Shown here: positions 1 through 8,567 of the stretch, one piece after another
How positions within the stretch are numbered: the first letter of the stretch is position 1
How the letters are laid out: every line of letters starts with the position of its first letter
Program-made: the position numbers and the translations under genes
The notes under the pieces: model-generated
What the model was told of the DNA's origin: nothing
Database searches by the model: none
The model's input: the letters and a program-made list of their open reading frames with translations, nothing else
Assembly (NCBI GenBank): GCA_003248395.1
Contig: QFNA01000008.1
Location: 1-25,415 of the forward strand
DNA length: 25,415 bases
Source of the DNA: Citromicrobium sp.
GTDB taxonomy: Bacteria; Pseudomonadota; Alphaproteobacteria; Sphingomonadales; Sphingomonadaceae
Direction of reading: 5' to 3'

Positions 1-99
1 ATAATCCGCTCTTCTGAAAACCTCGTTCGCTTCATCGTCTGTCCTTCCTTCAAGGCCAGACTCTAATCGCTCGGGGCGGAAAATCAGAGGGTCACGTCA
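1..99 (-). mobile_element. End of an IS3-family insertion sequence (terminal repeat plus start of orfA)
   Basis: Read on the minus strand, positions 34 down to 1 encode the first eleven residues of an IS3-family OrfA (MKRTRFSEERI), then the window ends. The stretch up to position 99 aligns by hand with the end of the second IS copy at 11847-11947, at roughly 80% identity with one 2-base gap. Both ends terminate in the same tip (gtcacgtca on the plus strand, 91-99). The two copies are therefore related but distinct elements lying in the same orientation. Whether this copy is complete cannot be judged, because the rest lies to the left of the window. Confidence 0.85.
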
Positions 100-350
100 A
101 TCGGTCTCCATAATTTTAGTCTGGCGCACACCTTATCTTTTCTGAACAGGATGAAGCGTCATAATCTTATCGCTTACGCTTCTACCTGCCCTTGGATGAT
201 AAATCCCATGTTTCTAGCTATAAGGCGGTGAATTGCGATAGATTAACGCTCGGCACGTCATCCGTGTCGCCCCCCCTTAGGGGGTGACCTAGCCTTGCAA
301 CAGAAAGCACTGTACCGGGCCGTCACAACTTGATTCGTGAGACACACCAA
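100..350. other. Non-coding leader between the IS end and the polysaccharide operon
   Basis: About 250 bases without a credible gene lie between the IS tip and capE. The stretch is AT-richer than the right half of the window. The only structure seen is a short GC hairpin at about 272-284 (five C, loop TTA, five G), which three further base pairs could extend after an internal loop. The operon promoter should lie here or in the IS end, but no -35/-10 pair stands out. There is no T-run after the hairpin, so it is not an obvious intrinsic terminator. Confidence 0.4.
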
Positions 351-1373
351 ATGGAAATTCAATCGGTCCTGATAACGGGCGGCACGGGATCTTTTGGCAA
401 AACTATGCTGAACGCGCTCCTGGCGGACGGTGTGCCGGAGGTTCGCATTCTCAGCAGAGACGAAGAGAAGCAGGACGCGTTACGCAACCACCTGAATGAC
501 AGCCGTGTTCGGTACTACATAGGCGACATCAGAGATCGAGAAAGTGTCAATCGCGCCATGGCTGGCGTCGATGCGGTATTCCATGCAGCTGCTCTCAAGC
601 AGGTGCCTTCGTGCGAGTTTTTCCCGCTCGAGGCCGTTCGGACCAATATTCTCGGCTCCGAAAACGTGATCCGCGCCGCTATCGAAGCTGGGGTCGGTAG
701 CCTGGTGTGTCTTTCGACTGACAAGGCGGTGCATCCTATCAACGCGATGGGCATTTCCAAGGCAATGATGGAAAAGCAGGCACAAGCAGCCGCCCGCGAG
801 ATTGGCTCCAAAGCTGATACGACGATCTCGTGCGTTCGGTATGGAAACGTAATGTATTCTCGCGGTAGCGTTATTCCGTTGTTCATAAGGCAGATAAAGT
901 CAGGCCTGCCAATCACAGTCACCGCACCTGAAATGACCCGGTTCCTGATGCCTTTGCGCGACAGCGTGTCGCTGGTGCGTTTTGCTTTTGAGCATGCGCG
1001 TCAGGGCGACTTGTTCATTCGAAAAGCGCCGGCATCGACAATCGGTGATCTGGTCACTGCGCTCATCGGGCTTTTCGGGCGGCCCAAACATGACGTGAAG
1101 ATCATTGGGTGGAGGCATGCTGAAAAACTGTATGAAACGCTGGCTACCAAACAGGAACTGTCCACCGGCGAAGACATGGGCGACTATTGGCGAATTCGAG
1201 CTGACGAGCGCGACCTGAATTATTCTAGCTACTTCACGGAAGGTGAAGTGGACGAAACTCCTACAGAAGACTTTCATTCGCACAACGCTGAGCGGCTCAC
1301 TGTGAGCGAGGTGAAAGATCTGCTGTTGTCGCTGCCAGAAGTTCGTGCCGAATTAGAGGCTTGGGGTAGCTGA
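351..1373 (+). CDS. capE: UDP-GlcNAc 4,6-dehydratase / 5-epimerase, CapE/WbjB/FnlA type
   Basis: This is a short-chain dehydrogenase-type enzyme that converts UDP-GlcNAc to the 5-inverted 4-keto-6-deoxy sugar, the first step towards UDP-N-acetyl-L-fucosamine in the cytoplasm. The Rossmann motif GGTGSFG is at residues 10-16, a catalytic Asp-Lys pair (STDKAV) at about 124-125, and an MxxxK motif (M133, K137) replaces the usual YxxxK, which is characteristic of the CapE group. I chose ATG 351 (340 aa) over the in-frame TTG 330, because it has a GTGAG-like ribosome site about ten bases upstream and gives the usual family length. The stop overlaps the capF start by one base (TGATG), so the two are translationally coupled. 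It heads a six-gene plus-strand operon. Confidence 0.9.
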   Translation: MEIQSVLITGGTGSFGKTMLNALLADGVPEVRILSRDEEKQDALRNHLNDSRVRYYIGDIRDRESVNRAMAGVDAVFHAAALKQVPSCEFFPLEAVRTNILGSENVIRAAIEAGVGSLVCLSTDKAVHPINAMGISKAMMEKQAQAAAREIGSKADTTISCVRYGNVMYSRGSVIPLFIRQIKSGLPITVTAPEMTRFLMPLRDSVSLVRFAFEHARQGDLFIRKAPASTIGDLVTALIGLFGRPKHDVKIIGWRHAEKLYETLATKQELSTGEDMGDYWRIRADERDLNYSSYFTEGEVDETPTEDFHSHNAERLTVSEVKDLLLSLPEVRAELEAWGS

Positions 1374-2488
1374 TGAAAATTGCAGTCACCGGGTCGCGGG
1401 GTCTTATAGGTTGGCACGCATCGGCGCGGATACATGCGTTGAATTGTGCAGCAAAATTTCGCGGCGAGCCAGAGCCGCATAAATTGGTTCAAATCGATCG
1501 CGCAACCTTCACAAATCCGGACGAATTGGCCGGGGCTCTGAGTGATGTTGACGCAATTTTGCACTTCGCAGGTGTGAATCGCGGCGATGAGGCCGAGGTG
1601 GAAGCGGCAAACCCCCACATTGCCGAAAAACTGGTTGCGGCGTGTGGCGCGGCCGGCATCGCGCCGCATATTGTATACGCCAATTCCACCCATGCGAACT
1701 CCGACACGCCTTATGGCCGATCGAAGCGGATCGCCGGAGAGATCATCGAGCAAGCTCTTCCGAGATATACCGAAATGGTCTTGCCGCACATTTTCGGCGA
1801 ATGCGCGCGTCCGTATTACAATAACGTGACTGCCACATTGATTGATCAGATATGGAAAGGCGAGCAGCCCACTATCAACGCCGATGGACGTGTTAGCTTG
1901 TTACATGCTGGCGCTGCGGCACAGATGGCGATCGACAACGTTTTGGCGGGCGATGGTGGTCGGTTAGGTCCAAAAGGCCAAGATATGAGCATCGAAGAGC
2001 TCTACAGTCGGTTGCTGGGCTTTCACGAGCAATATACCGCAAATATCTTTCCCGATCTAACTGATGCTTTCAGCTTGGCTCTGTTCAATAGTTATCGCAC
2101 TGCCGCATTCCCCCATCATTACCCTCGACCGATGAAAGTGAACGAGGATGAGCGTGGCAAGCTGTTCGAGAGTGCAAAGGGGGGTAATGCCAGCCATACG
2201 TTTCTATCCACTACCCACCCCGGAAAAACGCGAGGGGATCATTTCCATTTTGACTTGGTGGAGCGTTTTCTCGTCGTTAGCGGAGAAGCCGTGATCCGGA
2301 TTCGGAAGGTTTTGACCGACGAAATCGTGGAGTTCCGCGTCAGCGGCGATAAACCGGTGGCGATCGACCAAATCCCATTGCACACACACAATATCGAGAA
2401 CGTCGGCCAAGAACCACTCGTGACGTTTTTCTGGACCCATCGCATGTTCGACGCCGCGCATCCCGATACCTATGCTGATCCCGTTTGA
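1373..2488 (+). CDS. capF: Bimodular reductase/epimerase with C-terminal cupin, CapF/WbjC/FnlB type
   Basis: This is the second enzyme of UDP-L-FucNAc synthesis: it 3-epimerises and then reduces the 4-keto product of CapE to UDP-N-acetyl-6-deoxy-L-talosamine. The N-terminal Rossmann domain starts with GSRGLIG (residues 7-13) and carries a YGRSK catalytic motif (Y114, K118). From about residue 255 a cupin domain follows, with the expected metal ligands in DHFHFDLVE (H290, H292, E297) and a later histidine pair (H337, H339). The two-domain layout and 371-aa length match the characterised family. ATG 1373 overlaps the capE stop, and capG follows 8 bases after this stop. Confidence 0.9.
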   Translation: MKIAVTGSRGLIGWHASARIHALNCAAKFRGEPEPHKLVQIDRATFTNPDELAGALSDVDAILHFAGVNRGDEAEVEAANPHIAEKLVAACGAAGIAPHIVYANSTHANSDTPYGRSKRIAGEIIEQALPRYTEMVLPHIFGECARPYYNNVTATLIDQIWKGEQPTINADGRVSLLHAGAAAQMAIDNVLAGDGGRLGPKGQDMSIEELYSRLLGFHEQYTANIFPDLTDAFSLALFNSYRTAAFPHHYPRPMKVNEDERGKLFESAKGGNASHTFLSTTHPGKTRGDHFHFDLVERFLVVSGEAVIRIRKVLTDEIVEFRVSGDKPVAIDQIPLHTHNIENVGQEPLVTFFWTHRMFDAAHPDTYADPV

Positions 2489-2496
2489 GGTCACTT

Positions 2497-3648
2497 ATGA
2501 ATAAGTTGAAAGTTACGACCGTTCTGGGAACTCGCCCGGAAATTATCCGCCTTTCGCGCGTGATGGCTTTGCTCGATCAGCATACCGACCATCGCATTGT
2601 CCACACCGGTCAGAACTGGGATTTCGAACTGAACGAAGTGTTCTTTCGGGACCTGGATGTGCGCAAGCCCGATAGTTTTCTGGGTGTCGACACGTCTAGT
2701 CTTGGTTCGGTCTTGGGCGGTATTCTCATAGAAACTGAGAAGGAACTGAAGGAAAATCGGCCAGATGCGCTGTTGGTGCTGGGCGATACGAACAGCGCCA
2801 TTTCTGCCATCATGGCGAGGCGAATGAAAATTCCAGTCTATCATATGGAGGCGGGCAATCGGAGTTTTGACCGTAATGTTCCAGAAGAGACAAATCGCCG
2901 CCTCGTGGACCACATAAGTGATTTCAATCTAGTATACACGGAGCATGCTCGCCGACATCTGCTAAGCGAAGGCATGCAACACCGACGGATCTACCTGACC
3001 GGCTCTCCGATGCGCGAAGTGCTAGATCATTATCGGAAAAAAATTGAACAATCTCAAATTCTTGCGGAGCTTCGGCTGGCAAAGCAGCAGTATTTCATAG
3101 TTTCACTTCACCGCGAGGAAAATGTCGACAGTAAACCTCGATTGGCACAACTAGTCGAAGCACTGAACATGCTGGCTGAGGGGCATGACATGCCAGTCAT
3201 ATTATCAACCCATCCTCGCACCCGTAAAAGGTTGGACGCGATGGACCTGCGGTTCGATTCACGTATTCGCGATTTGAAGCCCTTTGGCTTTCATGACTAT
3301 AATAATCTGCAGAAAAACTCATTTTGCGCCATCAGTGACAGCGGCACAATTGCCGAAGAATCCTCGATACTGGATTTTCCAGCCATTACGCCTCGAGATG
3401 CTATCGAACGACCAGAAGCGATGGACACGGGTAACATCGTTGTGACCGGATTGAATCCGGACACGATTGCCGAAGCAGTTGATCTTGTTACGAGTACGCA
3501 CTCGGACCGAAAGGCTAATGACCAGCACTGTACGATCCCGACCGACTACGCAATTTCCGATACTTCGGAGCGCGTGGTAAAACTGATCCTTGGCACTGCA
3601 CGCTTGTCGAATACCTGGGATGGTATTCGGATGCATGATTATGTTTGA
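2497..3648 (+). CDS. capG: UDP-N-acetylglucosamine 2-epimerase family, CapG/WbjD/FnlC type
   Basis: This is a WecB-like, non-hydrolysing 2-epimerase. In this context it should convert UDP-N-acetyl-6-deoxy-L-talosamine to UDP-N-acetyl-L-fucosamine. Family motifs are clear: TVLGTRPEI near the N-terminus (about residues 8-16), HMEAGNRSFD (from about 116), SLHREEN in the middle, and SDSGTIAEES in the C-terminal half, which binds the nucleotide sugar. I chose ATG 2497 (383 aa), because GAGG at 2487-2490 sits six bases upstream; TTG 2485 would put that site inside the gene. With capE and capF it completes the three-gene L-FucNAc pathway. The next gene begins 13 bases downstream. Confidence 0.9.
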   Translation: MNKLKVTTVLGTRPEIIRLSRVMALLDQHTDHRIVHTGQNWDFELNEVFFRDLDVRKPDSFLGVDTSSLGSVLGGILIETEKELKENRPDALLVLGDTNSAISAIMARRMKIPVYHMEAGNRSFDRNVPEETNRRLVDHISDFNLVYTEHARRHLLSEGMQHRRIYLTGSPMREVLDHYRKKIEQSQILAELRLAKQQYFIVSLHREENVDSKPRLAQLVEALNMLAEGHDMPVILSTHPRTRKRLDAMDLRFDSRIRDLKPFGFHDYNNLQKNSFCAISDSGTIAEESSILDFPAITPRDAIERPEAMDTGNIVVTGLNPDTIAEAVDLVTSTHSDRKANDQHCTIPTDYAISDTSERVVKLILGTARLSNTWDGIRMHDYV

Positions 3649-3661
3649 CGGCAGATTTTGA

Positions 3662-4516
3662 ATGACTCAGCCTGTGATAATTTTGGGTGCGGCTCGATCC
3701 GGCACTAAGTATCTTCGCGACATTTTAGCTACATCAGCGCAAGCTAAGGCGGTGCCGTATGATATAAATTATATTTGGAGATATGGATCGGAAGGTGCGC
3801 CTGACGACGTACTGTCGCCGGAATTGCTGACGCCACGCAAAATAAGTTTCATCCGGAATCAAGTTCATCGCCTTGCGAAATTACCACCCAGTTCCGGCGA
3901 CGTTCTTTTAGAAAAGACGGTCAGTAACACACTGCGTGTTCCATTTTGTAACGTCGCATTCCCGGACGCTCTTTTCGTGCATCTAGTCCGAGATGGTCGC
4001 GCTGTGACGGAAAGCGCCATGCGACAATGGCAAGAACCCCTGCGCGCAAGCCGCCTTTTCGAAAAACTGAAGGGATTGCCGCTTCAAAATCTTGGTTATG
4101 CAGCTTGGTTTGGCGGTAACTTGATCAAAGGTTTGTCTTCTGGTCGCGGCGGCGGCAAGATTTGGGGGCCGAGGTACCCGGGAATTACGGAGGATGTCGC
4201 TGAGCAGCGAGATCTCGTCGAAATTTGCGCCAAACAATGGTCGTTCTCGATCGACTATGCCCTCGAGGACCTAAGTTCCATCGAGGGCGCAAGGCAGATT
4301 ACTATAAGGTATGACGATCTTGTTGGAGGAACGGACGCCCTGCGCCGCGTAATTGATTTCTGCAACATCAAAGACGCAGACAATATCCTTGCGATGCATG
4401 ACAAAAAAGTTCGCAAAGGTGCTGATACGAAGTGGAAAGATGAGCTCGATTTAAAGCAGCAACGTCGCATGATGAGAATTATCGAACCTAATCTCCACCG
4501 GTTAGGCTATACATAA
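3662..4516 (+). CDS. PAPS-dependent sulfotransferase family protein
   Basis: This is a predicted cytoplasmic sulfotransferase that would move sulfate from PAPS to a sugar hydroxyl or amine of the glycan made here. The 5'-phosphosulfate-binding loop is LGAARSGTKYL (residues 9-18) and the 3'-phosphate-binding motif is VRDGRAVTES (109-118, with R110 and S118), in the order and spacing normal for the family. Length (284 aa) is also normal. It lies inside the operon, 13 bases after capG and 11 before the aminotransferase, so a role in modifying the same polysaccharide is likely; the exact acceptor cannot be read from sequence. No clear Shine-Dalgarno precedes ATG 3662. No PAPS-synthesis gene is in the window. 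Confidence 0.8.
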   Translation: MTQPVIILGAARSGTKYLRDILATSAQAKAVPYDINYIWRYGSEGAPDDVLSPELLTPRKISFIRNQVHRLAKLPPSSGDVLLEKTVSNTLRVPFCNVAFPDALFVHLVRDGRAVTESAMRQWQEPLRASRLFEKLKGLPLQNLGYAAWFGGNLIKGLSSGRGGGKIWGPRYPGITEDVAEQRDLVEICAKQWSFSIDYALEDLSSIEGARQITIRYDDLVGGTDALRRVIDFCNIKDADNILAMHDKKVRKGADTKWKDELDLKQQRRMMRIIEPNLHRLGYT

Positions 4517-4527
4517 GAGATTAACCG

Positions 4528-5703
4528 ATGACAAAAAATCAACCGAGAAGTGTAAATGGGGTCCCCTTTTTTCGCCCTACCATCGGGAAGGAAGAGATAG
4601 CAGAAGTCGTCGATTGTTTGGAGAACGGCTGGCTCACCACAGGAGCCAAGGCGTTAAAGTTCGAGGACGAGTTCGCATCATTTATCGGTGGCGACGGACT
4701 AGAGGCTGTGGCGGTAAACAGCGCTACTGCAGCAATGCATCTTGCGTTAGAGGCGCTAGGCGTGGGCCCCGGGGACGAGGTTATTGTTCCGAGTTACACT
4801 TTCACAGCAACTGCGGAGGTCATTCGTTATCTCGGTGCGAACCCAGTGTTTGTGGATTGCGATTACGCAACATTCAATATGAGGCCATCAGATTTCAGCG
4901 GAGCTATAACGTCAGCTACGAAAGTTGTCATGCCGGTGCACTTTGCGGGCTTGCCGTGTGACATGACCGCAATTTGCGAAATTGCCAGTGAGCACGGCAT
5001 CAAGGTTGTCGACGATGCGGCGCATGCACTGCCGGCGCGCCATAAGAGGCGCATGATTGGCGATTGCGGAGCAGACGCTACAGCGTTCAGTTTTTATGCC
5101 AACAAGACGATGACTACTGGCGAAGGTGGAATGCTGGTCACAAGAAACCCTCACATTGCTGAGCGAGCCAAGCGAATGAGGTTGCATGGGATCAGCCGGG
5201 ATGTTTTCAATCGCTTTACCGATCGAAAGGCTAGTTGGCGCTACGATATCGTAGCGCCAGGTTTCAAATATAACTTAACGGACATCGCTGCAGGGATCGG
5301 CTTGCATCAGTTGAAAAGGGTTGAGGAATTTCGGAAAGACCGAGAGAGACAATGCGCACGCTATGATGAGGAATTATCCGACCTTTCGCTCATTTTGCCC
5401 GCAACGGCGGAAATTGGCGATTTACATAGCCGTCATCTCTATATCGTTCGACTAGGTGACAGCCATCCAATTGCCCGCGATCGGGCAATTGAACAGTTGC
5501 AAAGCAGAAATATTGGCGTCTCCGTGCATTATACACCTTTGCATCGCATGACCTACTGGGCTGAGAGTTGCGGACTTATGCCGGATGACTTCCCCAATTC
5601 CGAGAGTATCGGCAACAGCTGCATCAGTCTCCCGTTGTTCCCGGGAATGACCGTAGATGAGCAAACCTATGTCATTGAAGCGCTGCATGATATTTTTTCC
5701 TAG
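4528..5703 (+). CDS. DegT/DnrJ/EryC1/StrS family PLP-dependent nucleotide-sugar aminotransferase
   Basis: This enzyme transfers an amino group to a keto-sugar nucleotide, usually at C4 of a 4-keto-6-deoxy sugar. The PLP-binding lysine is K193 in FYANKTMTTGEGG, and the aspartate contacting the PLP ring is in VDDAAHAL (D163). Length (391 aa) is typical. AGAG (4516-4519) lies eight bases before ATG 4528. The closest-looking relatives are ArnB/PglE/PseC-type enzymes; which of these cannot be decided by eye. CapE makes exactly the kind of 4-keto intermediate that a PseC-like aminotransferase uses, so this gene may branch from the same precursor or serve a second sugar. It lies 15 bases upstream of the initiating transferase gene. 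Confidence 0.85.
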   Translation: MTKNQPRSVNGVPFFRPTIGKEEIAEVVDCLENGWLTTGAKALKFEDEFASFIGGDGLEAVAVNSATAAMHLALEALGVGPGDEVIVPSYTFTATAEVIRYLGANPVFVDCDYATFNMRPSDFSGAITSATKVVMPVHFAGLPCDMTAICEIASEHGIKVVDDAAHALPARHKRRMIGDCGADATAFSFYANKTMTTGEGGMLVTRNPHIAERAKRMRLHGISRDVFNRFTDRKASWRYDIVAPGFKYNLTDIAAGIGLHQLKRVEEFRKDRERQCARYDEELSDLSLILPATAEIGDLHSRHLYIVRLGDSHPIARDRAIEQLQSRNIGVSVHYTPLHRMTYWAESCGLMPDDFPNSESIGNSCISLPLFPGMTVDEQTYVIEALHDIFS

Positions 5704-5718
5704 AAAGCAACACTTGTG

Positions 5719-6378
5719 ATGCGGTTCTTGGATATAGCGGTTTCGGTTCTGGCCTTGCTCGTCACCCTGCCTCTACTTTTGGTTGCGGGTTTGGGCATTC
5801 GCCTAACTTCTCCAGGACCGGTGCTATATTGGGCACAGCGAATGGGCAAAGACTGCAAACCGTTTCGCATGGCAAAATTCAGGACGATGCACGTTGGTGC
5901 AGATGTGGGCGCGCAGATTTCCGGCCGCAACGATGCCAGGGTTTTCCGGTTCGGCGCCATTCTTCGGCTAACCAAAATTGATGAACTGCCACAGTTTTGG
6001 AATGTGCTCATTGGCGACATGAGTCTGGTTGGCCCGCGGCCCGAAGCAGTAGACATAGTGAGAGCGCATTACTCAAACTGGATGATGCGCACTCTTGAAG
6101 TGCGGCCCGGAATTACGAGCCCCGGTGCAATTTACTATTACACATCCGGTGACCGGCTCATCGATGACGATAATCCGGAAGCGAGCTATTTGGCCAAAGT
6201 GTTAGCTCCGAAATTGGCAATCGACCTGGCTTATATTGACCGCCGCAACGTACTGCGTGACATTGGCGTACTTTTTCGAACAGCGATTGCGATTATTCAG
6301 ATCATTTTGGGAAAAGAGGATTTTGCGTTACCTAAAGAGGCCAGAGAAGCCCGAAAGTGGTTCCCGATAGAAGAATGA
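5719..6378 (+). CDS. Initiating phosphosugar transferase, PglC-like (bacterial sugar transferase family)
   Basis: This is a monotopic membrane enzyme of the polyprenol-phosphate phosphoglycosyltransferase family; it loads the first sugar phosphate onto undecaprenyl phosphate. An N-terminal hydrophobic segment spans about residues 6-28. It is followed by KFRTMHVGAD and by the catalytic block TKIDELPQFWNVL...GDMSLVGPRPE, in which D89-E90 is the catalytic dyad. At about 220 aa it is the short PglC form, without the extra N-terminal domains of WbaP/WcaJ. The start is uncertain between GTG 5716 and ATG 5719; ATG is reported. It is the last gene of the plus-strand operon and converges on the glycosyltransferase gene 18 bases away. 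Short PglC relatives often use amino-sugar substrates, which fits the aminotransferase next door. Confidence 0.88.
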   Translation: MRFLDIAVSVLALLVTLPLLLVAGLGIRLTSPGPVLYWAQRMGKDCKPFRMAKFRTMHVGADVGAQISGRNDARVFRFGAILRLTKIDELPQFWNVLIGDMSLVGPRPEAVDIVRAHYSNWMMRTLEVRPGITSPGAIYYYTSGDRLIDDDNPEASYLAKVLAPKLAIDLAYIDRRNVLRDIGVLFRTAIAIIQIILGKEDFALPKEAREARKWFPIEE

Positions 6379-6396
6379 TCTTCCGCGACAGGTCTG

Positions 6397-7572
6397 CTAT
6401 CTTAGCGATTGCAAATATTCAATCTCGCTAGACATTCTGTTTAAATATGAAGGCAGCCCAAAATCTTTCTGCGCATTTTTTACGATTACTCGCTTTGCTG
6501 CAATTTTAGCGTTCCGAATTTCGCCAAGTTGACTCGCCGCGACATTGATATCGCTAGGATCAAGGGGCAGTCCGTTGCCGCTTTCCAAAAGCCATTGCCA
6601 ATCAGGACCATCCGTTTGGCACATCATCAAGACTGAAGTCCCGAGGCTCAGGTAAGTGGCCATTTTGCTTGGGAAGGCATATTTCATGAGTTCGGGAACG
6701 GCACCAACCAACCCGAATCTTGCCATGCGAATTTCCTTCGCAATTTCATCTCTGCTTATGCCGTCATGAAATTGTAGCCAATTGGTCAACTCGAGCTCTT
6801 CGGCAAGCGACATCAAAGTAGATTTTTCCGAACCTTCACCAAAGAAGACCGCTGTCGGGCGTTTGGCGACAGGGACGAGCGCCAATGCCTTTACAAAATG
6901 TGTCAAATTCTGCGCTTTGCCGTGTGCACCAGCGTAAATTACGTCGGCGGTCGGCGTATCCGCGCTGTATTCTGGAAGTTCGGAGGGCGGAAACGTATTC
7001 GGGATCACAGTGACGCGCCCTTTATCTGCATGGCGAGGCGAGAAGTCCCTTAGTTGACCATGCATTGCTTCAGATAAGGTTATAGTTGTCGTACTGGCCC
7101 TGACTGTCCAACCTGTCAGTCTTTCGTATATGGTTTTGGCGGCTTTATTGCTTATGCGGTATGAAAACATATCCTGGACATAGAAAATCGTCTGATCAGC
7201 CGCTCCAAACAGGCGGTTGAAAAAAATCATGATCGTCGCAAAAAGAGGGGGGTAGCTAAGAACATACATCAGATCGAAACGATTTCTTACAATTTCGACG
7301 AGAGCAAGTTTGCCCAAGCGGAACGCGTTAATCATACGTCGAAATGCTGACTGGCCGCGATCATTGTCAGCTACAAAATGGCGAAACTGAACCTTTCCGC
7401 CAAACTCGGCGCTCCACTCAGCGGTGAAATCATCGCTGGTTCCTGTCACTACGGTGACGTGGTCGCCTCGGCCCAAGTGGAGCCAGGCGATGTCCTTGAG
7501 CTGAAAAGGCGTTTGAGAAATATTCTCAGGCCAAAAATAGCGATGAATGATTAATATTCTGCGCTGGGACAT
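6397..7572 (-). CDS. Glycosyltransferase family 4 (GT-B fold), WbuB-like
   Basis: This predicted cytoplasmic or membrane-associated transferase adds one sugar to the lipid-linked glycan. The N-terminus reads ILIIHRYFWPE, typical of WbuB-like GT4 enzymes. The linker carries VIPNTF (from about residue 189) and the donor-binding C-terminal domain starts at YAGAHGKAQNL. The nucleotide-sugar site includes YAFPSKMATYLSLGTSVL (from about 298). The start is taken as ATG 7572 (391 aa); an AGGTGA lies only three bases upstream, so GTG 7578 or TTG 7584 are possible. WbuB-type enzymes in FucNAc-containing O-antigens are known L-FucNAc transferases, so this is a reasonable but unproven role. It is transcribed against the operon, facing the PglC-like gene. 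Confidence 0.82.
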   Translation of the reverse strand: MSQRRILIIHRYFWPENISQTPFQLKDIAWLHLGRGDHVTVVTGTSDDFTAEWSAEFGGKVQFRHFVADNDRGQSAFRRMINAFRLGKLALVEIVRNRFDLMYVLSYPPLFATIMIFFNRLFGAADQTIFYVQDMFSYRISNKAAKTIYERLTGWTVRASTTTITLSEAMHGQLRDFSPRHADKGRVTVIPNTFPPSELPEYSADTPTADVIYAGAHGKAQNLTHFVKALALVPVAKRPTAVFFGEGSEKSTLMSLAEELELTNWLQFHDGISRDEIAKEIRMARFGLVGAVPELMKYAFPSKMATYLSLGTSVLMMCQTDGPDWQWLLESGNGLPLDPSDINVAASQLGEIRNAKIAAKRVIVKNAQKDFGLPSYLNRMSSEIEYLQSLR

Positions 7573-7817
7573 TCTCACCTGCAATTTGAAAAATCTTCAA
7601 CCACGGCAGACAAACCGATATTTCGGCGGATCCGCCAACCATCTTCACCGAAGACCAACAGGATTGATTGGTCAAACAGGCATTCGCGAATTTGCCGGTG
7701 GATGCAAATGTGGGTTTTCGGTATGGGGACGTGCGTCACGCGGCAAGCGTAGGAAATAGGGCGTTTAGGGAAATCTCCCCTAATGTAACAGCTCTGATCG
7801 AGAAGTTGGAAAAGTTC

Positions 7818-8567
7818 ATGCTTTTAGTATGTTGTGGAATGCCACGGTCTGCTTCGACCTTGCAGTTTAATCTTGCATGGCAAATCGTGGAGCACGCGAA
7901 ATTGGGCACGCGGGTAGAGTGGCGCCCAAGCTCAGAGTGGGAGGGCGCAACGGACGAAATTGTCAAACTAGCAGAAAGTAGCAAATATCACGTCGTAAAA
8001 ATGCACTTTCCGCCCAAGTCCATCCGGGAGTATGCCGAATCTTCGGATCGCTTGCATTTCGTTTACGTTCATCGCGACATTCGCGACGTGATTGCATCAA
8101 TGCAAATAAAGTTCGCTTTCTCCATTACGCACGCAATAAGTCGTGTGCGCGACGCCCTTGAAACTGAGCATTGGTTGCAGAACGGACCAAAGGGAAAGGT
8201 TCTTGTTCAAGAATACCAACTTTTATTGACCGATCTTTCGGCAGCAATGGAGCAGCTTTCTTCCTTTGTGTCCGCCAATTTGGACGACGCACAAAAGGCG
8301 CAGCTGCTAAATGAGCTGGGTATTGATTCTGCTTACGAAAAATCTCGGCAAAAGCGCGTTCCTTTTGAACACTTCCGTAGACGCATCGGACGTTTGCTGG
8401 GGATGAAGACGGTTTTCGCCGACGAAAAACTGATGTTGCACCCAAATCACGTGTCTGCACACAAAGGCGAAATGGGCATTTGGCAGACAGCTCTTGACCA
8501 GTCGGACGTTGAACTGATCGAAGCTCAATTCGGAGATCGCATTCGCCAAGGATTTGAAATTGTCTGA
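7818..8567 (+). CDS. Sulfotransferase-like protein
   Basis: This is a second, unrelated-looking member of the sulfotransferase fold. The N-terminus gives a phosphosulfate-binding loop CCGMPRSASTL (residues 5-15), and VYVHRDIRDVIASM (from about 82, including R85 and S94) is the 3'-phosphate-binding motif. I chose ATG 7818 (249 aa): it puts the loop directly at the N-terminus, as is normal, and has GGAAA about six bases upstream. The longer reading from TTG 7668 adds 50 residues with no family feature. The acceptor is unknown; a sugar of this glycan is the simplest guess. The stop codon overlaps the start of the next gene, so the two are probably co-translated. Confidence 0.72.
   Translation: MLLVCCGMPRSASTLQFNLAWQIVEHAKLGTRVEWRPSSEWEGATDEIVKLAESSKYHVVKMHFPPKSIREYAESSDRLHFVYVHRDIRDVIASMQIKFAFSITHAISRVRDALETEHWLQNGPKGKVLVQEYQLLLTDLSAAMEQLSSFVSANLDDAQKAQLLNELGIDSAYEKSRQKRVPFEHFRRRIGRLLGMKTVFADEKLMLHPNHVSAHKGEMGIWQTALDQSDVELIEAQFGDRIRQGFEIV

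Noticed and set aside
222..232. GGCGGTG word resembling the ops/JUMPstart element of polysaccharide operons
   Set aside because: Only the first six bases match the consensus GGCGGTAG; no wider JUMPstart context is present and it may be chance.
7668..7817. N-terminal extension of the second sulfotransferase from TTG 7668
   Set aside because: No ribosome site and no family feature in the extra 50 residues; ATG 7818 with GGAAA upstream puts the binding loop at the usual place.
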